Positions 1 to 12,101 of a stretch of DNA of 64,000 nucleotides are shown here, in pieces; positions within the stretch are counted from its first letter, which is position 1; each line of letters begins with the position of its first letter. The notes beneath the pieces were generated by a model. The model saw only the letters and a list, made by a program, of their open reading frames with translations. It did not search any database and was not told the origin of the DNA. The position numbers were made by a program, and so were the translations under genes. The stretch is from the NCBI GenBank assembly GCA_021397835.1, contig JAJFZO010000583.1, positions 1,032,501 to 1,096,500 of the forward strand, read 5' to 3'. This stretch comes from Moringa oleifera. Taxonomy: Eukaryota; Streptophyta; Magnoliopsida; Brassicales; Moringaceae.

Positions 1-136
1 ATTCTCTGGGAACATTTGAAGTTTGTATTAAACTTTCCTTTTGTTTAGAAATTATTTTTGTCCATTATAGAGTTTATTAGCTGGGGTGGTTCTTATCTAA
101 TTCTTAAGCATGGTCTTTGATTGTTTTGAACTGTAG

Positions 137-3100
137 GGGAGGCTATTGACTGGAGCTGCCATAGGCCTTGTTATAGCTGGAGGAGCTTATGTGAGTACTG
201 TGGACGAAGCAACTTTCTGGTACTTCAGTTGGATCTTGGAATGACACCTCTGCTTAGTTTATGTTTTACCTTAAAGTTTATGATGTTTTATCTTTAATAT
301 TATCTCTTTATCTCTGGTGTTTTAATTGAAATTCGATTGTCATATCTTGCTTGACACTTTTGACGAACATGGACAGAAAGACAATGGTTTTAAGCACTTT
401 AATTTCCCCTCCCCCTCTCTAGGTGCTCACCTGCGGTGGGGTTGTTGTAATCCCCTTTGTTTCACTTGAAAGAAATTGCTGAAGAATTGCTGGTGCCAAA
501 ATCTTATTTGTTATGGAACTCAACAGTTAAAAAGTTGAAATTTCCAATTTCTACCATACAAATTCAATTGCTTTTAGTGCTTACTCTTTGCATCTTTGAA
601 TTTTTTCAGTCTTTTCTCAAGTTTTAGACACAAGAAAATGTTAGGGAAAAAAACATTTGAATGTATGGCTTCCTTTTAACTGAAAACAGAAGAGAAAAGA
701 GTGACTAGATAACCTCTGCTGTTAATGTACATCAGTTAAGAATGTCTTTCTCTTTCAGGTTTCTTTGTTCTGCTGTTCAAGCTTCTTGCATCTCATAGTT
801 AAAGAAAGTATTAGTTGTGAGAGTTGTTTGTCTTGAGATTTGTGACTCTGCATCACCCTTAGATATGCCAAAATATTTCATATATATTTAATGAAAGAAC
901 TACTTCCTTAGGAGGATGCTTTATTCATAATGCTCTCACAAGGTGGCTGGCACAATTGGTAGGAAGGACATCGATAATCTGGGGAGAATGAATTATTGAA
1001 AGCCCTCAATATCCTAGTTATTTAAGCCTTAAATGAAGTTGTTGGAATTCCCTGAGTTTAAGCATAAATTTCTTTGGGCAAGCATTTTATTAGTGCTTGA
1101 TTTCCATAGAGGCTAACTGTTTTATATTTTGTCTGTTGACGTTAAACTTCATTAGATGTTCAATAATTATTCTTTTGTCTACAACGGCACCCAAATAAAA
1201 AGGAAATGCATAACTCTGGTCCATTTTACAAAAGAAATTGTGTCATTTTGATGACTTTTCTTCTCTTTTTTTTTTTTTTTAATTAACTTACGTGCGCTTT
1301 TTCTTTTCATTATTTTTGGCAGTGGTTGGCTCTTCTCAGCGACAAAACTTGTAAATCCATTCTTTGCCCTTCTGGATGCGGAGGTTGCTCATAAGCTAGC
1401 TGTCTCAGCTGCTGCTCGTGGCTGGGTCCCAAGGGAGAAGAGACCTGATCCTGCTATTCTGGGGCTGGAAGTTTGGGGGAGAAAATTCTCCAATCCTATA
1501 GGTCTTGCTGCCGGCTTTGATAAAAATGCTGAGGCTGTTGAAGGCTTACTTGGGCTAGGTTTTGGCTTTGTAGAGGTTGGTTCTGTGACTCCTGTTCCAC
1601 AAGAGGGCAATCCAAAGCCGCGCATCTTTAGATTGCGTCAAGAGGGGTGAGAATGCAAAATTTGTCCTTCTCTTATTAAAACTACAGATTAGCTTGTTAC
1701 ATGGTATGAGGAATATTAACCAGAAACTTGGTCAAGGTGCTTTCACTTGTTGTTTCTAAGATTTGTTTGCCCAAAATTAGTTACTTTCTAGATACTGATG
1801 TCTTCAATTGGAACATTCTGATTGGTTAAATTGACTTTTTGGGCCAGGGCTATTATCAATCGGTGTGGCTTTAATAGTGAAGGAATTGTTGCTGTTGCAA
1901 AGCGATTGGGTGCTCAGCATGGTAAAAGGAAGTTGGATGAGACTTCAAGCACATCAACATCTTCCAGTGATGAGGTCAAACATGGAGGCAAAGCTGGTCC
2001 TGGCATTCTTGGAGTCAACCTTGGAAAGAATAAGACAAGTGAAGATGCTGCTGCAGACTATGTACAAGGAGTTCATACCTTATCCCAGTATGCTGATTAC
2101 TTGGTAGGAATTCTCGTCATCTTTGTGGCGGTGTTTCCTTTCACCTTTTTTTTTTTTTAATCCTTTGTTTTTGGTTATTGTACAAATTCTTTGATGAAAC
2201 AAATGATTTTATCATCTTGCTTTTTGACCTCTGAAATTGTATTATAGTACATTTTACAGCATTTCTTGGTAAAGTCACATAGTCTAGTTGTCAAACTGCA
2301 TAATGCAAATTTCCGTAACCAGAATCTAGAGATTGGGACAGAGGTAATTTTCCAATCTTCTTGGAGACTTTTACTCTTCGAGAGGGTATCAAGTAACCAA
2401 AAATTATTAGGAAATTGAAGGTAATATGGGGTACAAGAGATTTTAAAACTCTACAAAGTCTGAACTTGCTCAAAACTTTTGCAGACCCTGAAAGAGACTT
2501 CTAATTTCTCTGAGTAAGTGTTTTTTTTTTTTCAGTGAGTAGGCTTCATCAGTAGAATCTGTGGATTAGTGGGTCCAAGCACCATGCTTATTTTCTTCAC
2601 TTGACAACTCTAAATTTTATTTAATGAAGCTGTAACTAGGGCATAATTTTGAGCAAAAGAGAAAGCTGTTCTGATACAACTTGCTGTGAGTCAAGCCACC
2701 TCTGCCTCTCATTGACATATTAAATATTTGCCAGTTCAAAGGTTTTTCCCTGAATAAAAATGAACAGAGTGTGAATTTGATTTGTGAGTCACCTCCTTAG
2801 ATAGCAAACCCAGCCTGGAGAATGATCGATTCTAATTTTCTTGCGCATTGCCCACTTGATTCTCAATAATTTTTCAGGTGTCCACAAGTGTTCATGTATA
2901 TACTACTTTTATTTTATAATTGAGTGTTTGAAAATATATTTATTTCTTGAATTTGGATGGCGGTAAATGCTGATGGTAAGGTGAGGTACAATAGCTCAAA
3001 CTAGTGTCTGTTTGGTGCTCAGGAACATGAGGTTATGTTTGGTTGCATTAGATGTAATTTTTACCCCTGTTTTAGACATCTTGATGGACTCAGTACACAT

Positions 3101-5293
3101 CACTTTAGTATGATTAGGAGCCTGAAATTAAACTCAGATGGTGATTTTATTACCTTACTGTGTGAGAGAGTTTCATCTATTTTCAATCACTATGAGTTGT
3201 TTAGTCTTCATATAATTTCTATGGATTTAATATTTTACAGTCTGCATTCTCTGCCTGTGCTGGATTTTCTCATTGGAGTAATAGTTGATACCCTTTGGCT
3301 GGTTCTTATATCTCTCTCTATCATTGTTCTTAAGGTCAAGTTGGTGACCTATATACTATATTTCATAATCCTATGGCCTAAATCATTTTACCTGATCTTT
3401 CTGAGTCATATAAAACAACATAGTATCTTAAAGAGGTCTGTCTATTATTTGGCTAGACCAGGTTTGAATATCAGAAGCAGAAATTTCATGATCTATCAGC
3501 ATTGAGCAGCACTTTGATATGCTTAGACATGTTTTTGAAGGCAGGATGTGGCAGAATCTTTTTTGCGTTATTCATTTGAGAAAGTCTCTGTTATCTGATT
3601 GTATGATCACAACATGGATTTTAGTTTCTAGGATACTTTACACTTAACTACTGTTTGCTTTCTTTTCAGGTTATTAATGTTTCATCACCAAATACTCCTG
3701 GATTGCGTATGCTTCAGGGAAGAAAACAATTGAAGGACCTTGCTAAGAAGGTATAATGTACTTTGCATGAACTTGCTCTTCTGATATTATTTATCTTAAC
3801 ATTGGATGTTGAAATTAACTCATGGAACTTTTACTTTCTCATTAAGGTTCAAGCTGCTCGTGATGAGATGCAATGGGGTGAGGAGGGTCCTCCACCACTG
3901 CTTGTCAAAATTGCCCCCGACTTGTCTAAGGAAGACCTGGAGGATATAGCAGCAGTATGTTAAACTTTCATTTCAGTGTGAGTTCTTTGCTTGAACATAA
4001 GTGATTTATAGTGTTCTAATGGTTTCCTCTTCACATTGTAGGTTGCTCTTGCACTGCGCTTAGATGGATTGGTATTTTTCTTCCTATGACTTTGAATGTT
4101 TCTCGGCTTCAACTTACTGAATTGCAAGCCTTTTTTAAAGGATTTGGTGTCTTTCAATATTGTTTCTTATTATTTTTTTCAGTTTATATTCTATGGTTAA
4201 ATGGTCCGAACTTTGGCTTTTCATCTCAGCCTATTAAATGAGTTTGCCTTGAATGTACATTGTGTTCTTCATGTGTCTTTATTCATTGTACTAGGTGTGT
4301 GGTGATCAGGAAATATCTGATAACCAGCTTCTTTTTTGGTCCTGCTGTGTTGTTGATGGCTGTGTCTTTGTTGTTGTTTGCTGCCTATTTTCTTCTTTTT
4401 GTCAACATATGATGCATACTATTCCTCCTATTTTCTTCATCAAAGAATTTTCAATCATTTCTCTTTCCTCCTCATTGAGCTGGTCAAAATAAAACCTTAA
4501 TCATCAGGAATAATTATGAAAGGTGTGTGGTTAGATTATAATGAAGAATCTTGGCAGTTTAATCAAACTTAAAATGTATGCTGGTTTTAGTGCACTTCGA
4601 TACACACACACCCAAAAAAAAAAAAAAAAATGAAAGCAACAAGTGGGATTGGGTAAAAATGCTAGATTGATGCATGTTATAGACAAACCAAAAAACTATG
4701 TCGTTAAGCCATTACAAACAATGGTTGTGTTTCCACAGAATTACTTTATTTTAGATATGATGGATCCAAATTTGCAAAAAGATAATATACTTGATGGTAT
4801 TCTACATATTTGTCTAATCTATGGATCCATGCTTCTGAATGTCTACTCTTCTTTCATTCTTTATGGCCTATTACACAATTATTATCTTAAGATTGCTCTC
4901 TAATGGCTGTTTCTTTTACCTTTTCTCCTAGATCATATCAAATACAACCATTTCAAGACCAGACCCTGTCAGCAGGAACCCAGTCGCCGCAGAATCTGGT
5001 GGCCTAAGTGGGAAACCTCTCTTTAATCTATCCACGAATATTTTGAAGGAGATGTACATTTTAACAAGAGTAAGTTGCTATTTTGTAACATGCGGAACAT
5101 GACATCTTCTTGTGCTATTGTTGTAATATAGACATGGATTCCTGTTTAGGGGCATGCAAATGGGCAGGTATATGCACTTGAACACTCAAAGTAGCTTCTT
5201 TCTAAAAATGGCTCAGTCAATCACTAGTATTTGTTTAGATATCTAACGTTAGGCATTAGATACTTTTCACTTTTTGCTTTTTCTAACATCCAG

Positions 5294-5325
<32 letters not shown>

Positions 5326-6069
5326 AGGAAACCAATAAAATGAAGAATAAGGTATAATTCAATGTCTGAAGGAACAAGTGCTAAAAATATGTAGGAAAGG
5401 TAGCTACCTGACAAGCTGGTAGTGTCTCTGGCAATCTCCTTTAAGGAGGAAAAGGTGTCCTTTTCACCTCTAGCATGAGCAAGAATGATTTACAATCTCA
5501 AGGCTGATGTGGCTTTACTGTCGAAAAGTGCACTTCTTAGGAGTCAAAACACATGAAAAATTATGGTAGGCAGAAATACTGCAGTAGAATACTGCAACCA
5601 TTTGAAAGTTAGTAGTATGTCTAACAATCTCTTCTCAAGGAGGAGAGGAGTGTCTTGATAAATGCTCTAGCATGAGGAGAATTGTTTTAGAGTCTCATTA
5701 GTGGGCAGGAACACTGTTAGTAGCCTAGTAATTTGCTGATAAATCCTCCTACAACATATGAAGCTGCCATATAACTTGCCAATAATCCCTCCAGAGTTCC
5801 CAAGGTTAGGCATTAGAGGAATTAAAGCAGCATGTCTCAGATACCTCTAGAAAGGGGATTGCAGAGTAAGCAACTACTGTCTGTGCTTGAAATACTTCAA
5901 CTCAAATAAACCCTAGTTCTGACGAACTTTAGCCCTTCTACTTGAGCCCTTTTATGCTATTCTATCATTTGATTCCTTTGATGCTGTTCTGCCATTCTGT
6001 TTCCATAATCCTTTCCCTTGAATAAATGATTGCTGATGGTTATGAGTGTTGGGGCAGTTGGGATGAATT

Positions 6070-6161
<92 letters not shown>

Positions 6162-7308
6162 GCACACAAACACTTGCAGGGTAACACTGGCACTTAAACC
6201 AATCATTGCTTCTTGGATCATCTATATCTCAATGCAGACCCAAAAAGAGCATATGAAAGCGCCTGGAATGAAATTTCCGGTGCCCATTTGTTACTTGGCT
6301 TGGATATAGAAATGTAATGTGTGCTTGATGTGTGCTAGATAAAAAAAAAGGTTACATCCTTGTAATCTTAGTGACCGTGGCCCAGGACCCTTCCGGTTTT
6401 TATTTTTTTATTTTTTAAAAAAATAATTTTAGCATCAATAATTATCTTGTTCCATAGCTTGACTCTCCTGTATTCAACTATTTCAGGGGAAGATCCCATT
6501 AATAGCCTGTGGTGGTGTTAGCAGGTAAAATCAGTAAAAACAAATAATAATTATGATTATCTTGCTCATCTTCTAATCATTAAGATAATCAGTGCTCATC
6601 AGCTCCTTTTTATTTTGGATGCCTTTGAATTCAGTGGTGAGGATGCATATAAAAAAATAAGAGCTGGTGCAACCCTGGTTCAGCTTTATACAGCATTTGC
6701 TTACGGAGGACCTGCCTTGATTCCACAGATAAAGGTATTATTCTGAAGAAATGCTAAATATCTGTTGGTTGAGGGAAAGCTTAAATATTTTTCCCTTGGA
6801 TCCTATGAGAATTTAAAGCATTTTACATATTGATATACCAAGAGTAGTATTTTTAAATACTATAGCTTCAATTGGCCCATCAGGTTCATGATAGCCTTGT
6901 CTGGATTGGCTGATTTATCAGTGAATATCTATGGATCAACATAAAAGAAGAAGAAAAGAAAAATTAAGAAAGAAAAGGAATATCTATAGATACCTGCTAT
7001 TTTGAGTTTCATAAATATTTGGAGATAATAATTTGAAAATGAAATTGAATATGGAGTCTAAACCTGTGTTATGGACTCAATTTTTTTTTATAAACAAATT
7101 TATGAGAATAAGTTGCTTTTTCGTAGATCTGGAGACCTTGTTAATGGATGATGAAAATGTTAATACTTGGAAATAGAGGAAGTGAGATATGGCAATGTTT
7201 TGTTGTTTGTTGAATGTAATGTTTGTGACACAGGCTGAGCTGGCGGAGTGCTTAGAAAGGGATGGTTTCAACTCCATTCATGAAGCAGTTGGTTCCGATT
7301 GCAGATAG
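137..7308 (+). CDS. PYRD: Dihydroorotate dehydrogenase (quinone), mitochondrial; 5'-partial
   Basis: Class 2 dihydroorotate dehydrogenase oxidises dihydroorotate to orotate with FMN and ubiquinone, the fourth step of UMP synthesis, at the mitochondrial inner membrane. Ten coding exons fit GT-AG splicing in one continuous phase: 137-219, 1323-1646, 1848-2103, 3670-3750, 3847-3954, 4042-4071, 4932-5069, 6487-6524, 6635-6734 and 7234-7308 (stop TAG). They give 410 residues, about nine tenths of a plant PYRD. The first visible exon carries the membrane helix ([15 protein letters not shown]). Next come the FMN-barrel motifs [15 protein letters not shown] and [18 protein letters not shown], the active-site loop [13 protein letters not shown] with the family's catalytic serine, then LIISNTT and [14 protein letters not shown]. 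No stops or frameshifts were seen. The initiation codon and transit peptide lie upstream of the window; bases 1-136 read as intron. Identity is certain; individual boundaries are hand-placed. Confidence 0.95.
5302..5322. repeat. Short (TA)n microsatellite
   Basis: A short alternating AT tract in the same PYRD intron, following an A-run. Simple-sequence DNA with no further signal. Confidence 0.8.
6073..6158. repeat. Compound (CT)28(CA)15 microsatellite
   Basis: An uninterrupted CT run (6073-6128) passes directly into a CA run (6129-6158). It lies in the PYRD intron between the exons ending at 5069 and starting at 6487. A run this long and pure is normally polymorphic in length. Confidence 0.97.
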
Positions 7309-8660
7309 TACCTGCCAAACAATAAGGACCGCACTCTATTTATATGAGCTGTGTGCTACATTCTTATAACTACGGCCTCGGCTTCTGCTTCTGCATGTTG
7401 AGATGGTTTTCTTCTCTTGTAAAATGCTCAAAACAAGGTTTTTTTCTCTCCTAATTTATTTGGCAAATCAGGTTATTTACTTGTAATAGAAGGTGAAGTT
7501 ACTGAATTGGTTGTTGAAGGGGTTGTTTTACTCCACTTTTCATCTTTTGGTTAAATTTAATTTTTGAATCAATTTTAGTTTGGACCTTAGAATTCTCATT
7601 ATTGAAGAATTAAATAAAAATAAAAGATTCTTCTCTTTTCTTTTATCATTTGTCATTTTTGGATCATTGAAATTTGTTTTTGACCCAATGGCTTGATTGG
7701 CAACAGCATCCCAACCAGGTCTACTGGTAAGTTCCTAAATCTTATCTTCTCCTCTTCCATCTTTCTACAGCATCATTTGGTAATTTTTACTTTATTAATA
7801 ATAAATAATTGGATTTTTTATATTTTATTTTATGATTATATTCAAAATTAATCATGCAGTTGATTACAATTATTTCAAAGTTTTGACATTTAATTATTTT
7901 GGTTAGATCAGGCCAATATTATAATAAACTATATGCAATTTAAAATAAAATCTCTTTTTTTTTTAAGGGAAACTAAAAATATCTGTTAGTTGTAATTATT
8001 TATAGTCTTTTTTTATAAGTTTAGGACTTCCTTTTTTTCTTTTTTAAATGTTGGAAAGAAAACTCTTCTAGTTGAGGGAGTTAGAAAAAAAAAAACATAT
8101 TTTTTTAAAGTAAAAAAATAAAAAGTTATATAAAAATTTAATATTTAAAAAAATATAAATTTTAATTTTAATTTATTAATTTGATCTAAATTACTTTTTC
8201 ACTTTAATAATTATTAAAAATTAAAAATATATTCCTTGTTGAAATGTATTAAAAATTATTTAAATAAATTATTTACTTTATATCAAATCAATTCGTTAAT
8301 TCAAATAATTTTTTATTTAAGATATATATTTTTTAATTTTTTAAATTTTTAATAATATGAATTAAAAAAATCGTACGTTGGACATTCAAAAAATTTTAAA
8401 ATTTTTTGTCGCAATTTTTTGAATTTTTTTACTATTTCAAAAAAATTTAAATCAAATTTTTTTTACTAAAATTTTTTATTTAAATATTTTTAATTATTAA
8501 ATTTTTTATAAATATTAATTTAATTTAATAAATATGTAAAAACTTGATTAATAATATAAATAAATATCATAATTTTATATAATTTTTATTCAAATAAAAA
8601 AATACTTAAATACTTTTTTTTTCTTTGTTTTTTTTTATGTGCCCGTCTGATTGTATCACG
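7309..8660. other. PYRD 3' UTR and A/T-rich intergenic spacer
   Basis: The first 200-300 bases after the PYRD stop are probably its 3' UTR; AATAAA-like hexamers occur near 7610. From about 7790 to 8640 the DNA is extremely A/T-rich, with short homopolymer runs. I see no coding or RNA gene here. Confidence 0.6.
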
Positions 8661-8876
8661 GGGTCCATTTATGACGTGTGTGCTACAATATTCTACATGG
8701 CTCCCCGTTTTCTCACGTTACTGTTTTCCACTCCTTCCTTTTCCTTTTCCTTTGCTATGTTTGCTTTTTGGAATTCCTTTATTTTTGAAGTCAATAGGAG
8801 ATAGTTTGCTTTACTCTTCTTCGGGCAGTCACAAGATCAGTCAGTTCATTTGTTCACTAAACCTGAGTAAGTTGTT

Positions 8877-9476
8877 TCTCTTCTCTTCTCTTCTTTCTTC
8901 TTACGTTTTACTTTTTTCTTTTTTTCTGCCTTCTTTTGGTGCATAACTTTGATCCTACTCACAGATGGAATTAATTTTGTTTATAGTTTTGATGTTTTGC
9001 TTTCCTCACTAGTAAAGTTCAATACTCCTTTTTCCTTGTTTGGTTGCTGAGAAAAGGCCAGAAAAGCTTGTCAACAGCCAAGTGCTATTCATTTAGATTC
9101 TTTTGTTACTATTACGTTATTCCGGCGATCGGGGATTTTCTGGGTCCTATAACTAAAGTTCTTTTTTCATGTATCATATGAGAGCTTGAAAAAAAAGACA
9201 AAGAAAAAGTTAACAATATTTGCTTTCTTTTCTCTTCTGTATTCTTAATTTTTTAACTGTTGTTCAAAGTAATCTATTCCTTTGTCTCTCAAATAATTTG
9301 CTCATGTATGTATCGTTCTCTGCTTAATTTCCTGCCAGAAGCTATATCTGTTTGCCAAAGCTAAGTCAACCGTATGAATCAATGGTTTTTTTAGTTTTTT
9401 TTGTTTCTGTGGAGCAATGGCTGTATTAATAGTCCATTTGAAAATCTGATTGCTATATTCTGTGTCAATAAAACAG
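8877..9476 (+). other. Probable 5' UTR intron of the SDE3-like gene
   Basis: A consensus donor (GTAAGTTG) at 8877 and an acceptor (AAAACAG) ending at 9476 would place an intron of about 600 bp in the leader of the next gene. A C/T-rich leader exon precedes it and the start codon lies 45 bases after the acceptor. Leader introns are common in plant genes. No transcript is available, so this is inference. Confidence 0.5.
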
Positions 9477-9520
9477 GTCAAGTGTTCTGGTTGCATGTGC
9501 ATTGATACAAGAAGAATAAA

Positions 9521-12101
9521 ATGTCTGTGTTTCTGGAAGTCCTGCGATGCATTCTTTGTTGTCAAGATGAATATATTGACAGTGATAACCATAGGTATGA
9601 GGATCTTTCTGATAGGCATAGCTTTGCTTCTACATACCATTCATACCAGTCAGATTCAAAGTCTCCATTGAAACCAACTGAATGGCCTTTCCAGCATAAG
9701 GTGATTTTAGGTCCAGGCTCAAGTAAATCCACTTCAAATGATTTTCCATATAGCAAGACTTCCGAAAGAATTTATGGTGTGACTCAGAGTGCAAAAAATC
9801 ATGCTGTACTCACCATAGACTCACCTCAGTCTTCCTCAAAACCACCTTATTCTTCATTGCAACAATCTTCATCATCCCCTTCCTTGAAACCATCTCCACC
9901 TACATTGTCACCTCAGTCTTCCTCGAAACCACCTTATTCTTCATTGCAACCATATTCATCATCCCCTTCCTTGAAACCATCTCCACCTACATTGTCCTCT
10001 AAACCATCTACTTTTTCCCACAAGGAAGTTCCATCTTCTTCTAACCCACCTAAAACATTCTCAAAACCAGCAATGCCATCTTCTTCTGAAGCTTCTTGCC
10101 CAACCCCTAGAAACTCTTCTCCTAAACCATCTCTATTATTTCTTAAATCCTCTAAGCCTTCATCAGAAGCATCTTCACCTTTCTCTGCTTCCTCATCTTC
10201 CTCCAACTCCCTTCCATCCTTTAAGCCAACTCTATCTCAGGCTTCTTCCAATTTAACTGATCACGTAGCAAAAGCTAACAGTTACGTATGGGTTGAAAAG
10301 GTTGCTTCAGCCATTTACACGATTCCTAAGAATATTGAGAATTTGCTTGAGAAAGATATTGTGCCGGGAGTTCTGGTAAAGTTATTGTCTCCAACAACAT
10401 ACAGGGATTATTTTGCTGCTCTACTATATGCTGAGGATTATTACATTGAGGTACTGGAAAAGGCGTTGCTTTCTCTCAAATTTATATTGATTTTCTTCAG
10501 TCAAATCGCTTTGTTCAGTCAGCTGCTTATGAAAATTTGTTTTCAATCGATAAACATGCAGGGATTAAATTACGTTGTTTTTCTCTTTCCTTGGTTCTGT
10601 TAAATTTTGCTTTTGGCTGCGGTTTGCAATAAACTTTTATGGTTTCATATGAAACAGAAATGGAACGGGTTCCAATTAAAGAATGTGACTCTGGAATTGC
10701 AAAAAGCAGCAATATATAAGAGGCCAAAGAGTACAAGCATCAGTAATAGTAAGAAAAAACAGGACAAGCTCTTTGTGGCATTTAAGGTTGATTCTGTTCC
10801 TGAGAAGCTTCCATTTCTCTTATCTAGAGATTTTGTCTTTGCGCAAAGCTTGGGTAGCAAAGTTAAGACATTCCAGGTTACTCCTAAACTTCCATCTATG
10901 TATACCGCAATATCTGCTTCTGTAGCCAGAATATTTTTTTCAGTTACAGGCATCATGTTTGTTACTATCTGGTCAACGTTAAGCCTTAGTAGAGCTCAGT
11001 TGGGTCCAGGCATCATTTTATAAATCTTTCTCCTTATCTTAAAGTAGTGAACAATGGAATGCATGATTTTGTTGTTCTTTATATACTCTTGCAATTTTTA
11101 GATATACCATCATTTTCTTTTACTTTAACCAGGGTGTTGTCTATCGTGTGGTGAAGAGCAAAACACTTCTTGTTGAATTTGGAGAAGATTTTTATTCTCA
11201 GCACCATTCAACATCCAAGTATGATATTAGCTTCTCATTCAACAGAGTCTGTCTGAAAAGGGCTCATCAAGCCATTGCAGCTGCATCAGATCCTTCATTT
11301 CAGAGCTTCATTTTCCCTGATTCTGTTTCCCAGAACCGCTTGGCTGCTTCAATACCTTTCCGGTTTCACAACCGTAATCTTGATATGTATCAAATGTCTG
11401 CAGTTCAAAATATCTTAAGCTTTCATGGTTCTCCCCCTTATATGGTAGAGGGTCCACTCTGTGTAACTAATGCAGAAGATGCAGAACTATCGCGAACTGG
11501 ATTGATTGTTCGAGAAGTGATACTTCAACTTTGTCAACACTCTAGGAAGTCTCGGATTCTTGTATGTGCACCGATAAACAGGACTTGTGATGCACTGATG
11601 AGAAGCTTGAAAGATGATATTCCAGAGTCAGATATCTTTCGAGCGAATGCTGCATTCAGAGAGATAGATGGCGTACCTGTTGATATTCTGCCCTCATGTC
11701 TTTATGAGGGGGAGTGTTTCACTTGTCCTTCACTCCGGGAACTCCGAAAATACCGAGTAATATTTTCAACTTTCATGAGTAGCTTTCGGCTGCATACTGA
11801 AGGCATTACTGCAGAACATTTTAGTCATATTTTCTTGGTTGATGCCTCATCAGCTACTGAGCCAGAGGCTATGGTGGCTTTGGCTAACTTGGCTAATGAG
11901 AAGACAGCAGTCGTAGTTACTGGTGCACCTGGAAATTCATCAAATTGGGTCCGTTCTGATATTGCAAGGAAATATGGATTGAGAATATCATACTTCGAAC
12001 GGCTTCGGAAGAGTAATCCATACAAGGATCTTGATCCAACATTCATGTCACAAGTGCTAAACGATGCAGATGATAGTTGCAGCATTATATCATTCTCCTA
12101 A
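9521..12101 (+). CDS. SDE3/MOV10-like protein with degenerate helicase core (putative pseudohelicase)
   Basis: Coding exons 9521-10450, 10658-10876 and 11133-12101 join in phase to 705 codons. SDE3 is an Upf1-like SF1 RNA helicase of plant RNA silencing, and resemblance to it starts near residue 260 (IPKNIENLLEKDIVPG) and continues through the beta-barrel region (FSFNRVCLKRAHQAIAAA). Residues 1-30 hold a CILCC cluster; residues about 95-245 are a Ser/Pro/Lys-rich low-complexity linker. In the RecA-like part the surroundings of the motifs survive (RILVCAPINR, IFSTFMSS) but the catalytic residues do not. The P-loop GPPGTGKT position reads GPLCVTNAEDAELS (491-504), the DEAG box reads LVDASS (618-623), and GDPRQLGP reads GAPGNSSN (647-654). 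The protein ends about 50 residues later, so the second RecA domain is absent. The frame is nevertheless open throughout. I infer a non-catalytic protein; a recent pseudogene is the alternative. Confidence 0.85.
9824..9997 (+). repeat. In-frame 29-codon tandem duplication in the Ser/Pro linker
   Basis: Two adjacent 87-bp copies (9824-9910, 9911-9997) encode nearly the same segment, beginning PQSSSKPPYSSLQ and ending SLKPSPPTLS. They differ by a few substitutions. The period is a multiple of three, so the frame is kept. Confidence 0.92.

Noticed and set aside
3035..3505. 156-codon open frame
   Set aside because: It lies wholly inside a PYRD intron, has no recognisable domain and a T-rich hydrophobic composition typical of chance frames in plant introns.
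9934..10206. 90-codon acidic open frame on the minus strand
   Set aside because: It is the complement of the Ser/Pro/Lys-rich linker of the SDE3-like gene; its Glu/Asp/Gly richness is a direct result of that composition.
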